This document shows, piece by piece, positions 1-5,169 of a stretch of DNA of 5,169 nt. Below the pieces are notes generated by a model, which worked only from the letters and a program-made list of their open reading frames with translations, ran no database searches and was not told the origin of the DNA. The stretch is from Planctomycetota bacterium. Its GTDB lineage: Bacteria; Planctomycetota; Planctomycetia; Isosphaerales; Isosphaeraceae. Numbering within the stretch: the stretch's first letter is position 1; each line of letters begins with the position of its first letter. The stretch lies in NCBI GenBank assembly GCA_021777685.1, contig JAJYDH010000452.1, forward strand, positions 1-5,169. The letters are read 5' to 3'. The position numbers were made by a program, and so were the translations under genes.

Positions 1-182
1 ACATGCATTGCACCGAGTGCAACCGGATCATCGAGTTCCGCAACGACGAGATCCGCCGCCTTCGCGAGGCGATCAGCACCGAGCACGGCTTCCGGGCCTC
101 GGCCCACCGCTTCGTCATCACCGGCATCTGCCCGACGTGCAGCCGGGCGCGGAGCCCGAGGCGCCGGCTCGACCTGATCTGA
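1..182 (+). CDS. Fur-family metal-responsive transcriptional regulator, C-terminal end (5' truncated)
   Basis: The visible 59 residues read in frame from position 3 to a TGA at 180-182; the first two bases end the preceding codon. This is the dimerisation and metal-binding end of a ferric-uptake-regulator family protein. It shows HCTEC followed by RIIEF, then a helix, then EHGF, a short strand with a His (SAHRFVITG), and CPTC. In the family the two CxxC pairs hold a structural zinc and His residues just before the first pair bind regulatory metal. The codon cut by the window edge ends in AC, which would fit a His. The N-terminal winged helix lies outside the window, so Fur, Zur, PerR and Nur cannot be told apart. 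The usual Gly after the first CxxC is Asn here. The protein ends in a short basic tail (RARSPRRRLDLI). It faces the minus-strand gene ending at 195, with only 12 bases between stops and no room for a separate terminator. Confidence 0.88.
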   Translation, partial: MHCTECNRIIEFRNDEIRRLREAISTEHGFRASAHRFVITGICPTCSRARSPRRRLDLI

Positions 183-194
183 CCCGGATTGCTT

Positions 195-959
195 TCAGAC
201 CGCCCGGCCGATCGTGATTGGCACCTCAGACCAGTCGGCCGTCGGTGTTCTGGAAGAGATGGGAAAGGCCGGAACGGGCTTCGCCGGAACGACCGGGGTG
301 GCGGCGACCGTCTTCGGGGCCGGCGAGGGGACCTGACGCGGCGGGTTGGCGGCGGGCGGCTTCACCGTCGAAGGCTTCCGCTCCTCCGGCAAAGACGAAG
401 CCAATTTCGAAGGAGCCGGCATGGCCTGCGGGGCGGGAATCCCGGCCTTCACCTGCCGCTCAACCTGCCGCAACTCCTTCAAGGATCGGAAGAAGCTCCG
501 TTCGGCGGCGGCTTCGTACTTCCGGGCCAGGCAGGACTCGCGGGAGGGGTCGAACATCGCCCGACGGGCCGCCTCGACCCGCATCCGCTCTCGTTCCGGG
601 TCGTTCTCGCCCTCGACCTCGGGCCATTCGGCGTCGAAATCGGCCTCGGCCTGGAGGACGCGGGCGGTGAGGGTCGCGGTCTCGGTCGCGACACAGCGGT
701 CCATCCGGACGGACATCAGCGCCATCCGCCGGACCAGGGTCCGGCCGAAGTCGCTGGAAGGCTTCAGCTCGGCCTCGAAGCTCCGTTGCAGCCGGTCCAC
801 CTCGGCGGCGTCCTCGGCGGGGAGGGCGATGCCTTCACCGGTCAGGCCGTGCTTGATCGCATTGGCACGGGAGCGTTCTTTCCCCTCGGCGGTCTTCGGG
901 CCGGTGCTGCGTTCGGCGTTCCGGCGGTTGGCGAGGATCTGGGCTTCGGTGGCGGGCAT
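195..959 (-). CDS. Conserved hypothetical protein with NRRNAERSTGPKT-type N-terminus, 254 aa
   Basis: Function unknown. Residues 7-40 hold a dense basic motif: an Asn-Arg-Arg-Asn-Ala stretch, then STGPKTAEGK, then SRANAIKHGLTG. I recall this pattern from many uncharacterised proteins of Planctomycetota, Acidobacteria and Proteobacteria, with no established role. Residues 50-170 look helical and charged, including a segment around 148-168 (KYEAAAERSFFRSLKELRQV) that also recurs in such proteins. Residues 174-234 are a Pro/Ala/Lys/Val-rich, probably disordered tail. No signal peptide or membrane segment is visible, so a cytoplasmic protein is likely. The ATG at 959 is chosen because GGAGGA lies 7 bases upstream. 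In-frame ATGs at 974 and 1055 would add 5 or 32 residues, but the longer leader is AT-richer and has unusual codons. The frame stays open up to 1703, but that only reads across the neighbouring gene. The basic motif could contact nucleic acid; this is inference. Confidence 0.8.
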   Translation of the reverse strand: MPATEAQILANRRNAERSTGPKTAEGKERSRANAIKHGLTGEGIALPAEDAAEVDRLQRSFEAELKPSSDFGRTLVRRMALMSVRMDRCVATETATLTARVLQAEADFDAEWPEVEGENDPERERMRVEAARRAMFDPSRESCLARKYEAAAERSFFRSLKELRQVERQVKAGIPAPQAMPAPSKLASSLPEERKPSTVKPPAANPPRQVPSPAPKTVAATPVVPAKPVPAFPISSRTPTADWSEVPITIGRAV

Positions 960-1102
960 CGGACGGTCCTCCATCGGGCGGGGATCACGGCTTCCGTCCC
1001 GTATATTCAGCCCGAGTGGGTCGCCGTTATTCCTGTTTTTTTCGAATGTCTCCATTTTCCGGCCGGTCCCGATCGATCGACGGCCGAAGGCGTGACCGTC
1101 CG
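960..1102 (-). other. Intergenic leader between the 172-aa and 254-aa genes, with an AT-rich patch
   Basis: This gap of 143 bases contains a patch around 1000-1060 much richer in A/T than its surroundings. On the minus strand it has a run of seven A (1036-1042), GGAATAAC, and GAATATACGG around 1000-1008. The last looks vaguely like a -10 element, but no matching -35 box stands out. It is a plausible place for a promoter serving the 254-aa gene. The T-run lies on the plus strand, so it cannot act as a U-tract terminator for the minus-strand genes. A CGATCGATCG palindrome lies at 1070-1079 near the end of the upstream gene. Nothing here is proven regulatory. Confidence 0.25.
967..972 (-). promoter_or_regulatory. 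Shine-Dalgarno GGAGGA deciding the start of the 254-aa gene
   Basis: The minus strand reads ATGGAGGACCGTCCGATG here. GGAGGA sits 7 bases before the second ATG (959) and overlaps the first ATG (974). The strong match and good spacing favour translation from 959. Confidence 0.6.
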
Positions 1103-1621
1103 TCAGGAATCCGGGCGCGTCGGCGGGCGAGGCCCCTGGCCCCGGCCGGCCAGGTAATCGCGGAGATAGCGCGGGAACGTGGGCAGTTCGGCCTCGTCCC
1201 AGGCCTGCTCGATCTCGGCCTTGAGGCGCTGGTTCTCGGCCTGGAGGGCCTTGAAGGCATCGGCGTCGGGGCCGGCCGGGTCGAGAGCCAGGGCGTGGTC
1301 GTGGGTGTTCACCGAGATCAGGAACCCGTCCTTGCCGTCCCACGGCTGAATCTGCATCTTCATGTGCGGATAGCGGGCGTTCCCCAGCCGGAGGGCGAAG
1401 ATCGGCTTCTCGTCGCCGGGCTTGCTGACCCGCTCGAACGGGGGCCGGTTGAGGAGCGATCCCGGTTCGACCCCGGGCGTCCAGTCGATCCGCTTGCGGA
1501 CGGCGGGGGTCGGCCCGGAGGCGGGATAGGCGATCCTGAGGTAGATCTCCACCGCCCGGCGGAGCAGTTCCAGGCTCAGGCCCGGCAGGGCGTTCGGTTC
1601 GTCGGCTCCGGGCGACACCAT
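1103..1621 (-). CDS. Conserved hypothetical protein with LRLGNARYPHMK core, 172 aa
   Basis: I cannot assign a named domain. Residues 15-33 form an amphipathic helix (LSLELLRRAVEIYLRIAYP). Residues 73-112 look like a compact beta-rich core with LRLGNARYPHMKMQIQPW followed by GFLISVNTHDHAL, rich in His and aromatic residues. Residues 121-141 form a charged helix with coiled-coil character (AFKALQAENQRLKAEIEQAW). The segment ELPTFPRYLRDYLAGR precedes a Pro/Arg-rich tail. I recall similar small proteins from Isosphaeraceae-type planctomycetes, always uncharacterised. There is no signal peptide or membrane segment, so it is likely cytoplasmic. The ATG at 1621 is supported by AAGGA 6 bases upstream. 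It lies between the aldose epimerase and the 254-aa gene on the same strand, with gaps of about 145 bases on each side, so co-transcription is possible but not shown. The HDH and YPHMK residues could bind a metal, but that is speculative. Confidence 0.78.
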   Translation of the reverse strand: MVSPGADEPNALPGLSLELLRRAVEIYLRIAYPASGPTPAVRKRIDWTPGVEPGSLLNRPPFERVSKPGDEKPIFALRLGNARYPHMKMQIQPWDGKDGFLISVNTHDHALALDPAGPDADAFKALQAENQRLKAEIEQAWDEAELPTFPRYLRDYLAGRGQGPRPPTRPDS

Positions 1622-1627
1622 GGCCGG

Positions 1628-1632
1628 TCCTT
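1628..1632 (-). promoter_or_regulatory. Shine-Dalgarno AAGGA for the 172-aa gene
   Basis: The minus strand carries AAGGA followed by six bases (CCGGCC) and the ATG at 1621. Its spacing is standard and supports this start. Confidence 0.55.
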
Positions 1633-1653
1633 GATGCGGGCGCGTCGAAGTCG

Positions 1654-1686
1654 GGGACGACCGCCCGCCTCCCGCGCGGTCGTCTC
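1654..1686 (-). repeat. Inverted repeat / candidate stem-loop, 9-bp perfect arms
   Basis: GACGACCGC at 1656-1664 is exactly complementary to GCGGTCGTC at 1676-1684, around an 11-base loop. One G-U and one G-C pair would extend the stem to 1654-1686. It lies between the aldose epimerase and the 172-aa gene, in the untranslated leader of the latter. No U-tract follows it on the minus strand, so it is not a classical intrinsic terminator. A processing or attenuating hairpin, or a chance pairing in GC-rich DNA, are the alternatives. Confidence 0.4.
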
Positions 1687-1713
1687 GGATCAGGGTCCAT
1701 CATAATCGCGGAC

Positions 1714-1726
1714 GGCCGGACCGGCC
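1714..1726. repeat. Short perfect dyad GGCCGG-A-CCGGCC
   Basis: Six-base arms flank a single central A in the 148-base gap downstream of the aldose epimerase. It could be a protein-binding dyad, but GGCC/CCGG words are very common in this GC-rich window, so it carries little weight. Confidence 0.2.
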
Positions 1727-1769
1727 ATGCCCCTCCCTCGAGGCGGAGGCGAGATCGTCGGGCCGTCGG

Positions 1770-2762
1770 TCAGCCGACCGTCTCCATCGCGATTGACATC
1801 GTCTCCGACTGGCCGTGTCCCAGGACCCGGAGGCCGGCGTCGACGCCCCTGGCCTGGAGGTTGATCGCGTCGGTCGTCTGGGTGTACGGCTCGACGGCGA
1901 TCAGGGTCCCGCCGCCAAAAGGGGGCGTGAAGACGACCAGCTCGCGGAAATGGCGGTCGAAGCTGAGTCGGAATTCGGCGTTCAGGGCGGTGTCGACGAG
2001 TCGGCAGGTGCAACGGTCGCCGTCGAACCCGAGGCCGGTCAGGACGTCGTCGAGCTTCTGGCCGGCCATCGACTGCCCCTTGCGGAAGTCGAGCCGCTCG
2101 TCTACAGGCTTGATCTCGCCGGTCGGCAGGTAGCCCGAGAGTACCCAGTAGTCCGAGGCGGGCAGGATCACCCGGCCGGGCGCCGGGTCGTCCGAGGCGA
2201 ACGGGATCCGGAAATAGGGGTGGATGCCGAAGCCGTAGGGGAGGTCGACGTCGGTGGGGTTCTCGACCTTGATGGTCATCGCCAGCTTCCGGCCGGAGAG
2301 GGCGTAGCGGATGGTCAGGATGGCGTCGGTCGGCCAGAGCGGGCGTTGCTCGGGGGCATGCTCGGCCAGGTGGAACCGGCCGACGATGAACGCCTCGGAG
2401 TCGGTCGCGCCATGCTCGACGACGTCCCACTTCGCGGCGATCGCGAAGCCGTGGATGGCGTGGACCTTGGTGCCGACGGGGACCTCGTAGGACTTCCCCT
2501 GGAACGAGTAATGGCCGTCCCTGATCCGGTTGGGGAAGGGGAAGAGGACGGGCGTGCCGTTCCGGCCGGGGCTGGTGGGGTTGTCGGCGAAGTCGTCGGC
2601 CGCGACGACCATCCGGCGGACCTCGCCGGCGGCGGGGAGCCGGAGGTCGAACAGGTTGAAGCCGTACGACGGCAGGACCGAGGCCATCGCCCCGCTTGAC
2701 AGGTCGCGCAGGGTGTAGACCGTCCGCCCGTTGTGGTCGCTGGTCTCGACGCGGTATGCCAT
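1770..2762 (-). CDS. Aldose 1-epimerase (mutarotase, GalM-like)
   Basis: The 330-residue length and motif order fit the aldose 1-epimerase family, which interconverts alpha and beta anomers of aldoses such as galactose or glucose in the cytoplasm. Counting from the chosen start: FPFPNRIRDGHYSFQG around 75-89 matches the family's NR-x-x-x-G segment; HAIHGF at 101-106 gives the conserved His (His104); GIHPYFRI around 179-186 gives the second His (His181); RLDFRKG around 223-229 gives an Asp (Asp225) in the DFR motif; VEPYTQTTDAINL at 290-302 gives the catalytic base Glu291. These match the known His/His/Asp/Glu set of the Lactococcus enzyme by order and context. No signal peptide is visible. 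The ATG at 2762 is preferred because AAGGA lies 9 bases upstream; the ATG at 2792 (ten residues longer) has only a poorly spaced GAGG. No other sugar gene is nearby, so the true substrate is unknown; related 'YeaD/YihR-like' branches cannot be excluded. Confidence 0.92.
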   Translation of the reverse strand: MAYRVETSDHNGRTVYTLRDLSSGAMASVLPSYGFNLFDLRLPAAGEVRRMVVAADDFADNPTSPGRNGTPVLFPFPNRIRDGHYSFQGKSYEVPVGTKVHAIHGFAIAAKWDVVEHGATDSEAFIVGRFHLAEHAPEQRPLWPTDAILTIRYALSGRKLAMTIKVENPTDVDLPYGFGIHPYFRIPFASDDPAPGRVILPASDYWVLSGYLPTGEIKPVDERLDFRKGQSMAGQKLDDVLTGLGFDGDRCTCRLVDTALNAEFRLSFDRHFRELVVFTPPFGGGTLIAVEPYTQTTDAINLQARGVDAGLRVLGHGQSETMSIAMETVG

Positions 2763-2771
2763 GCCCGGAGA

Positions 2772-2776
2772 TCCTT
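2772..2776 (-). promoter_or_regulatory. Shine-Dalgarno AAGGA for the aldose epimerase
   Basis: AAGGA on the minus strand is separated by nine bases from the ATG at 2762. It favours that start over the ATG at 2792. Confidence 0.45.
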
Positions 2777-2827
2777 CGGTCGGAGAAGTCATCGCCTCGC
2801 CCGACTCATTCGACCGTCTACGGCGGC

Positions 2828-2859
2828 GGATTGCAAATCCCTGGCGGGTGAATTCGCCC
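2828..2859. repeat. Two adjacent dyads, candidate operator
   Basis: GGATT-GCA-AATCC (2828-2840, perfect 5-base arms) is followed five bases later by GGGTGAATTCGCCC (2846-2859, palindromic apart from one pair). They lie upstream of the epimerase start. Adjacent dyads of this size are typical of repressor sites, but no regulator is identified. Confidence 0.25.
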
Positions 2860-2882
2860 CTTTCGAGCCCGATGGCCGGACA

Positions 2883-2901
2883 GGGAGCGCGGTCCGCTCC
2901 C
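2883..2901. repeat. GC-rich hairpin with 7-bp perfect arms
   Basis: GGGAGCG (2883-2889) pairs exactly with CGCTCCC (2895-2901) around a five-base loop. No T-run follows on either strand, so it is not an intrinsic terminator. It lies about midway in the divergent intergenic region. Confidence 0.3.
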
Positions 2902-3022
2902 ATGTTCCGGGCAAACCTGGTTTAATGACAGGCCGACCCAAGGACCAGGTCCGACCGGCGCCGACGTCGGGCAAGATCACGCGACCGGCCACGCTTCCGA
3001 GGAGCGTCGCCCCAACCGACCG

Positions 3023-3027
3023 GGAGA
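3023..3027 (+). promoter_or_regulatory. Shine-Dalgarno-like GGAGA for the membrane synthase-like gene
   Basis: GGAGA (within GGGAGA) precedes the ATG at 3038 by ten bases. The spacing is slightly long but acceptable, and the in-frame ATG at 3071 has nothing comparable. Confidence 0.4.
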
Positions 3028-3037
3028 CGCCCGCTCG

Positions 3038-5169
3038 ATGACTCCGCCCGAACCGACCCCTCCGACCGCGATGGCCGAGCCCAGCCGGCTCCTCCCCGCC
3101 CTGCTCCTGCTGTTCGTGGGCAGCGGCTGCGCCGCGATGATCTACGAGGTCGTCTGGCTCCAACTCCTGCAACTGGTGATCGGATCGACCGCCGCCTCGC
3201 TCGGCGTCCTGCTGGGGACGTTCATGGGCGGGATGTGCGCGGGGAGCCTCCTGCTGCCCCGGCTCGTCTCGGGCCGGCGGCACCCGCTCAGGGTCTACGC
3301 CGTCCTGGAGCTGGGCATCGGCGCCTTCGGGCTGCTGGTCCTGTTCGGCATGCCCTCGGTCGACGGCTGGTACTCGCGTTATGCGCTGCACGGACTGGCC
3401 GGCGTCCTGCTCCGGGGGGCCGTCGCGGCGGTCTGCCTGCTGCCCCCGACGCTGCTGATGGGCGCGACGCTCCCGGCGATCGCGCGGAGGGTCGAGGCCG
3501 ATCCCGAGGGGGTCTCGTGGCTGGGCTTCTTCTACGGCGGGAACATCGCCGGGGCCGTGCTCGGCTGCCTCCTGGCCGGTTTCTACCTCCTTCGCGTGTT
3601 CGACATGGTGACGGCGACCTGGGTCGCCTTCGCCCTGAACCTGGCCGTGGCCGCGATCGCCCTGGCCCTCTCGTTCGTCGGGGCCCGGTCGGTCGAGCCC
3701 CCCGGACCCGGGAGAGAACCGGCCGGCGGGCAGGCCAACGGCTCCGGGCTCATCTATCCGGCGATCGCGCTGTCCGGGATGGCCGCTTTGGGGGCCGAGG
3801 TGGTCTGGACCCGCCTGCTCTCGCTGATGTTGGGAGCGACGGTCTACACGTTCTCGCTGATCCTGGCCGTGTTCCTGATCGGCCTGGGGATCGGCAGCGG
3901 CCTGGGGTCGTTCCTGGCCGGGAGGGCGTCGTCGGCGAGGGTGGCGCTGGGCGCCTGCCAGTGGCTCCTGACGGCGGCGATCGCCTGGACGGCGATCATG
4001 ATCTCGGAGTCGCTCCCGTACTGGCCGATCAACCCGACCCTGTCGGCGAGCCCGTGGTACACCATCCAGCTCGACCTGGTGCGATGCCTCTGGGCCGTCT
4101 TGCCGCCGGCGATCCTCTGGGGGGCGAGCTTCCCGCTGGCCCTCGCGGCGGTCGCCTCGCGAGGTCAGGACCCCGGCCGGCTGGTGGGAGGGGTCTACGC
4201 GGCCAACACGGTCGGCGCGATCGTCGGCGCCCTGGCGTTCAGCCTGCTGCTGATCCCCGCCATCGGCACGGCCGGGTCCGAGCGGGTGCTGATCGGCCTG
4301 GCGGCGGCGGCCTCGCTGCTGGCGCTGGTGCCGTTGATCGGCCCGGCTCGCGGGGCGGGGAGGCTCGTCGGCGCCGCGGCGCTGCTGATCGCGATGGGTG
4401 TTTCCGGCTGGCTGGCCTGGAGGGTCTCGCCGGTCCCCTGGGCGGTCGTGGCGTTCGGCCGGCAGTCCCCCCTGGTGCTCACCCGGGCGGCGGCCGGCGT
4501 CGCCGCAAAGGGCCCCGACGGGACGAGCAAGCCGGAATTGTCCTGCATCTACGTCGGCGAGGGGATGAACGTCTCGGTCGCCGTCACCGAGACCTGGCAG
4601 GGCGTCCGGAGCTTCAGCGGGGCGGGGAAGATCCAGGCGTCGAGCGGGCCCGACGACATGCGGCTCCAGCGGATGCTCGGCCATATTCCGGCGCTGACGC
4701 ACAAGAACCCGGAGTCGGTGCTGGTCGTGGCCTGCGGAGCGGGCGTCACCGCCGGGACCTTCCTGCTCCATCCCGAGGTCAAGCGGATCGTCATCTGCGA
4801 CATCGAGCCGCTGGTGCCGACCGTCGTGGCGCCGATGTTCGGCAAGGAGAACTTCCACATCGTCGACGGGATCGCCCGCCAGAACCCCCACATGGTCGAC
4901 GGCAAGCAGGTCGAGGTCATCTACGACGACGGCCGGCACTTCCTGCGGACCACCCGCGAGAAGTTCGACATCATCACCTCCGACCCGATCGACCCGTGGG
5001 TCAAGGGATGCGCCGCGCTGAACACGGTGGAATACTACCGGATGTGCCGCGAGCACTTGAAACCCGGCGGGATCGTCAGCCTCTGGATGCCGATCACCGA
5101 GAGCGACATGGAGACGACGCGGAGCCTGATCGCCACCTTCTTCCAGGTCTTCCCCGGCGGAATCCTCTG
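3038..5169 (+). CDS. Membrane-fused spermidine-synthase-like protein (3' truncated)
   Basis: The frame is open from the ATG at 3038 to the window edge: 710 codons, no stop. Residues 19-461 are strongly hydrophobic with roughly 12-13 membrane segments. The two halves share motifs: SG-x-AA-x-x-x-EVVW at 29-40 and 246-257, LPP-x-x-L-x-GA-x-x-P at 135-146 and 355-366, Y-x-x-N-x-x-GA-x-x-G at 166-176 and 387-397. Residues about 500-690 form a spermidine-synthase-like Rossmann domain: VLVVACGAGVTAG (561-573) is the nucleotide loop, ICDIEP (586-591) the acidic strand end, YDDGRHF (629-635), SDPIDPW (648-654) with Asp649 and Asp652 in the D-x-x-D-P position of polyamine synthases, and LNTVEYY plus LKPGG after it. 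The DEF-x-YHE substrate loop of true SpeE is absent, with SSGPDDMRLQRM in its place. It is presumably an inner-membrane aminopropyl- or methyl-transferase-like enzyme; its substrate is unknown. A linker at 218-238 is Gly/Pro-rich. The ATG at 3071 is an alternative start. Confidence 0.88.
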   Translation, partial: MTPPEPTPPTAMAEPSRLLPALLLLFVGSGCAAMIYEVVWLQLLQLVIGSTAASLGVLLGTFMGGMCAGSLLLPRLVSGRRHPLRVYAVLELGIGAFGLLVLFGMPSVDGWYSRYALHGLAGVLLRGAVAAVCLLPPTLLMGATLPAIARRVEADPEGVSWLGFFYGGNIAGAVLGCLLAGFYLLRVFDMVTATWVAFALNLAVAAIALALSFVGARSVEPPGPGREPAGGQANGSGLIYPAIALSGMAALGAEVVWTRLLSLMLGATVYTFSLILAVFLIGLGIGSGLGSFLAGRASSARVALGACQWLLTAAIAWTAIMISESLPYWPINPTLSASPWYTIQLDLVRCLWAVLPPAILWGASFPLALAAVASRGQDPGRLVGGVYAANTVGAIVGALAFSLLLIPAIGTAGSERVLIGLAAAASLLALVPLIGPARGAGRLVGAAALLIAMGVSGWLAWRVSPVPWAVVAFGRQSPLVLTRAAAGVAAKGPDGTSKPELSCIYVGEGMNVSVAVTETWQGVRSFSGAGKIQASSGPDDMRLQRMLGHIPALTHKNPESVLVVACGAGVTAGTFLLHPEVKRIVICDIEPLVPTVVAPMFGKENFHIVDGIARQNPHMVDGKQVEVIYDDGRHFLRTTREKFDIITSDPIDPWVKGCAALNTVEYYRMCREHLKPGGIVSLWMPITESDMETTRSLIATFFQVFPGGIL

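Larger units (their letters stand above)
2763..3037. promoter_or_regulatory. Divergent intergenic region between epimerase and membrane synthase-like gene
   Basis: This gap of 275 bases must hold the promoters for both divergent genes. No convincing -35/-10 pair was found. TTTAAT at 2921-2926 is the best plus-strand -10-like word, but it lacks a good -35 partner. Several dyads occur: GGATT-GCA-AATCC (2828-2840), GGGTGAATTCGCCC (2846-2859, one mismatch pair), a GGGAGCG/CGCTCCC hairpin (2883-2901), GGACC-A-GGTCC (2942-2952) and CCGACGTCGG (2961-2970). The first two stand out because they are less GC-only than the rest and lie side by side. Confidence 0.4.

Noticed and set aside
8..217. A 69-codon frame overlapping the Fur-family gene
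   Set aside because: It is a shifted frame of the Fur-family coding sequence, which shows both CxxC pairs in the true frame.
1036..1045. A-AAA-AAC slippery heptamer on the minus strand, suggesting programmed frameshifting
   Set aside because: It falls in a leader that is probably untranslated, and no downstream gene in the -1 frame would make a sensible fusion.
960..1703. Extension of the 254-aa frame to a 502-residue protein
   Set aside because: The extra part overlaps the 172-aa gene in another frame and reads as Arg/Pro/Gly-rich noise. The strong Shine-Dalgarno is at 967-972.
189..1705. Plus-strand frames opposite the two orphan genes (189-1157, 346-1095, 1016-1705)
   Set aside because: Their products are Arg/Gly/Leu-rich, have no motifs, and lie antisense to the better-supported minus-strand genes.
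1766..1779. GTCGG-TCAG-CCGAC hairpin at the epimerase stop as a terminator
   Set aside because: The stem is only five pairs, overlaps the stop codon and has no U-tract.
1690..2699. Other long frames over the epimerase gene on both strands (1690-2430 minus, 1815-2699 plus)
   Set aside because: They overlap a gene with complete aldose-epimerase motifs, and their products are compositionally biased with no recognisable pattern.
2789..5056. A 755-codon open frame on the minus strand
   Set aside because: It lies antisense to the membrane synthase-like gene. Its product is a low-complexity Arg/Asp/Gln/Pro-rich string typical of the antisense of GC3-rich coding DNA, while the plus-strand product has clear motifs.
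1..5169. CRISPR arrays, tRNA/rRNA genes, insertion sequences, phage or toxin-antitoxin modules
   Set aside because: Read through on both strands, I saw no regularly spaced repeats, cloverleaf signature, transposase motifs or terminal repeats.

Overview
The window is GC-rich with strong GC bias at third codon positions, so long open frames appear on both strands. It holds five protein-coding genes: two on the plus strand, each cut by a window edge, and three on the minus strand. Protein content suggests a member of Planctomycetota, probably close to the Isosphaeraceae. The pointers are a membrane-fused spermidine-synthase-like protein, a protein with the NRRNAERSTGPKT-type N-terminus, and a small orphan with an LRLGNARYPHMK core. 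This placement rests on recall of such protein types, not on a search.

Layout, left to right. Positions 1-182 (+) are the C-terminal end of a Fur-family metalloregulator with both Cys-x-x-Cys zinc pairs. It converges, 12 bases apart, on a minus-strand series. In transcription order that series is an aldose 1-epimerase (mutarotase; 2762 down to 1770), a 172-residue orphan (1621 down to 1103) and a 254-residue basic protein with a Pro/Ala-rich tail (959 down to 195). The two gaps within the series are about 140-150 bases, and each gene has its own Shine-Dalgarno sequence. A single tight operon is therefore not supported, although read-through is possible.

A divergent intergenic region of 275 bases (2763-3037) carries several short dyads. 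It separates the epimerase from a large plus-strand gene starting at 3038 that runs off the right edge. The visible 710 residues form a polytopic membrane region, built from an internal duplication, followed by a spermidine-synthase-like Rossmann domain.

The genes do not form an obvious pathway. Regulator, sugar epimerase, orphans and membrane synthase-like protein look like ordinary chromosomal neighbours. No RNA gene, CRISPR array, insertion sequence or phage gene was seen. The points most worth a second look are the synthase-like domain, which lacks the usual polyamine-site loop, the duplicated membrane half, the two uncharacterised minus-strand proteins, and a 9-bp perfect inverted repeat ahead of the 172-residue gene. 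I found no convincing new multi-gene system.
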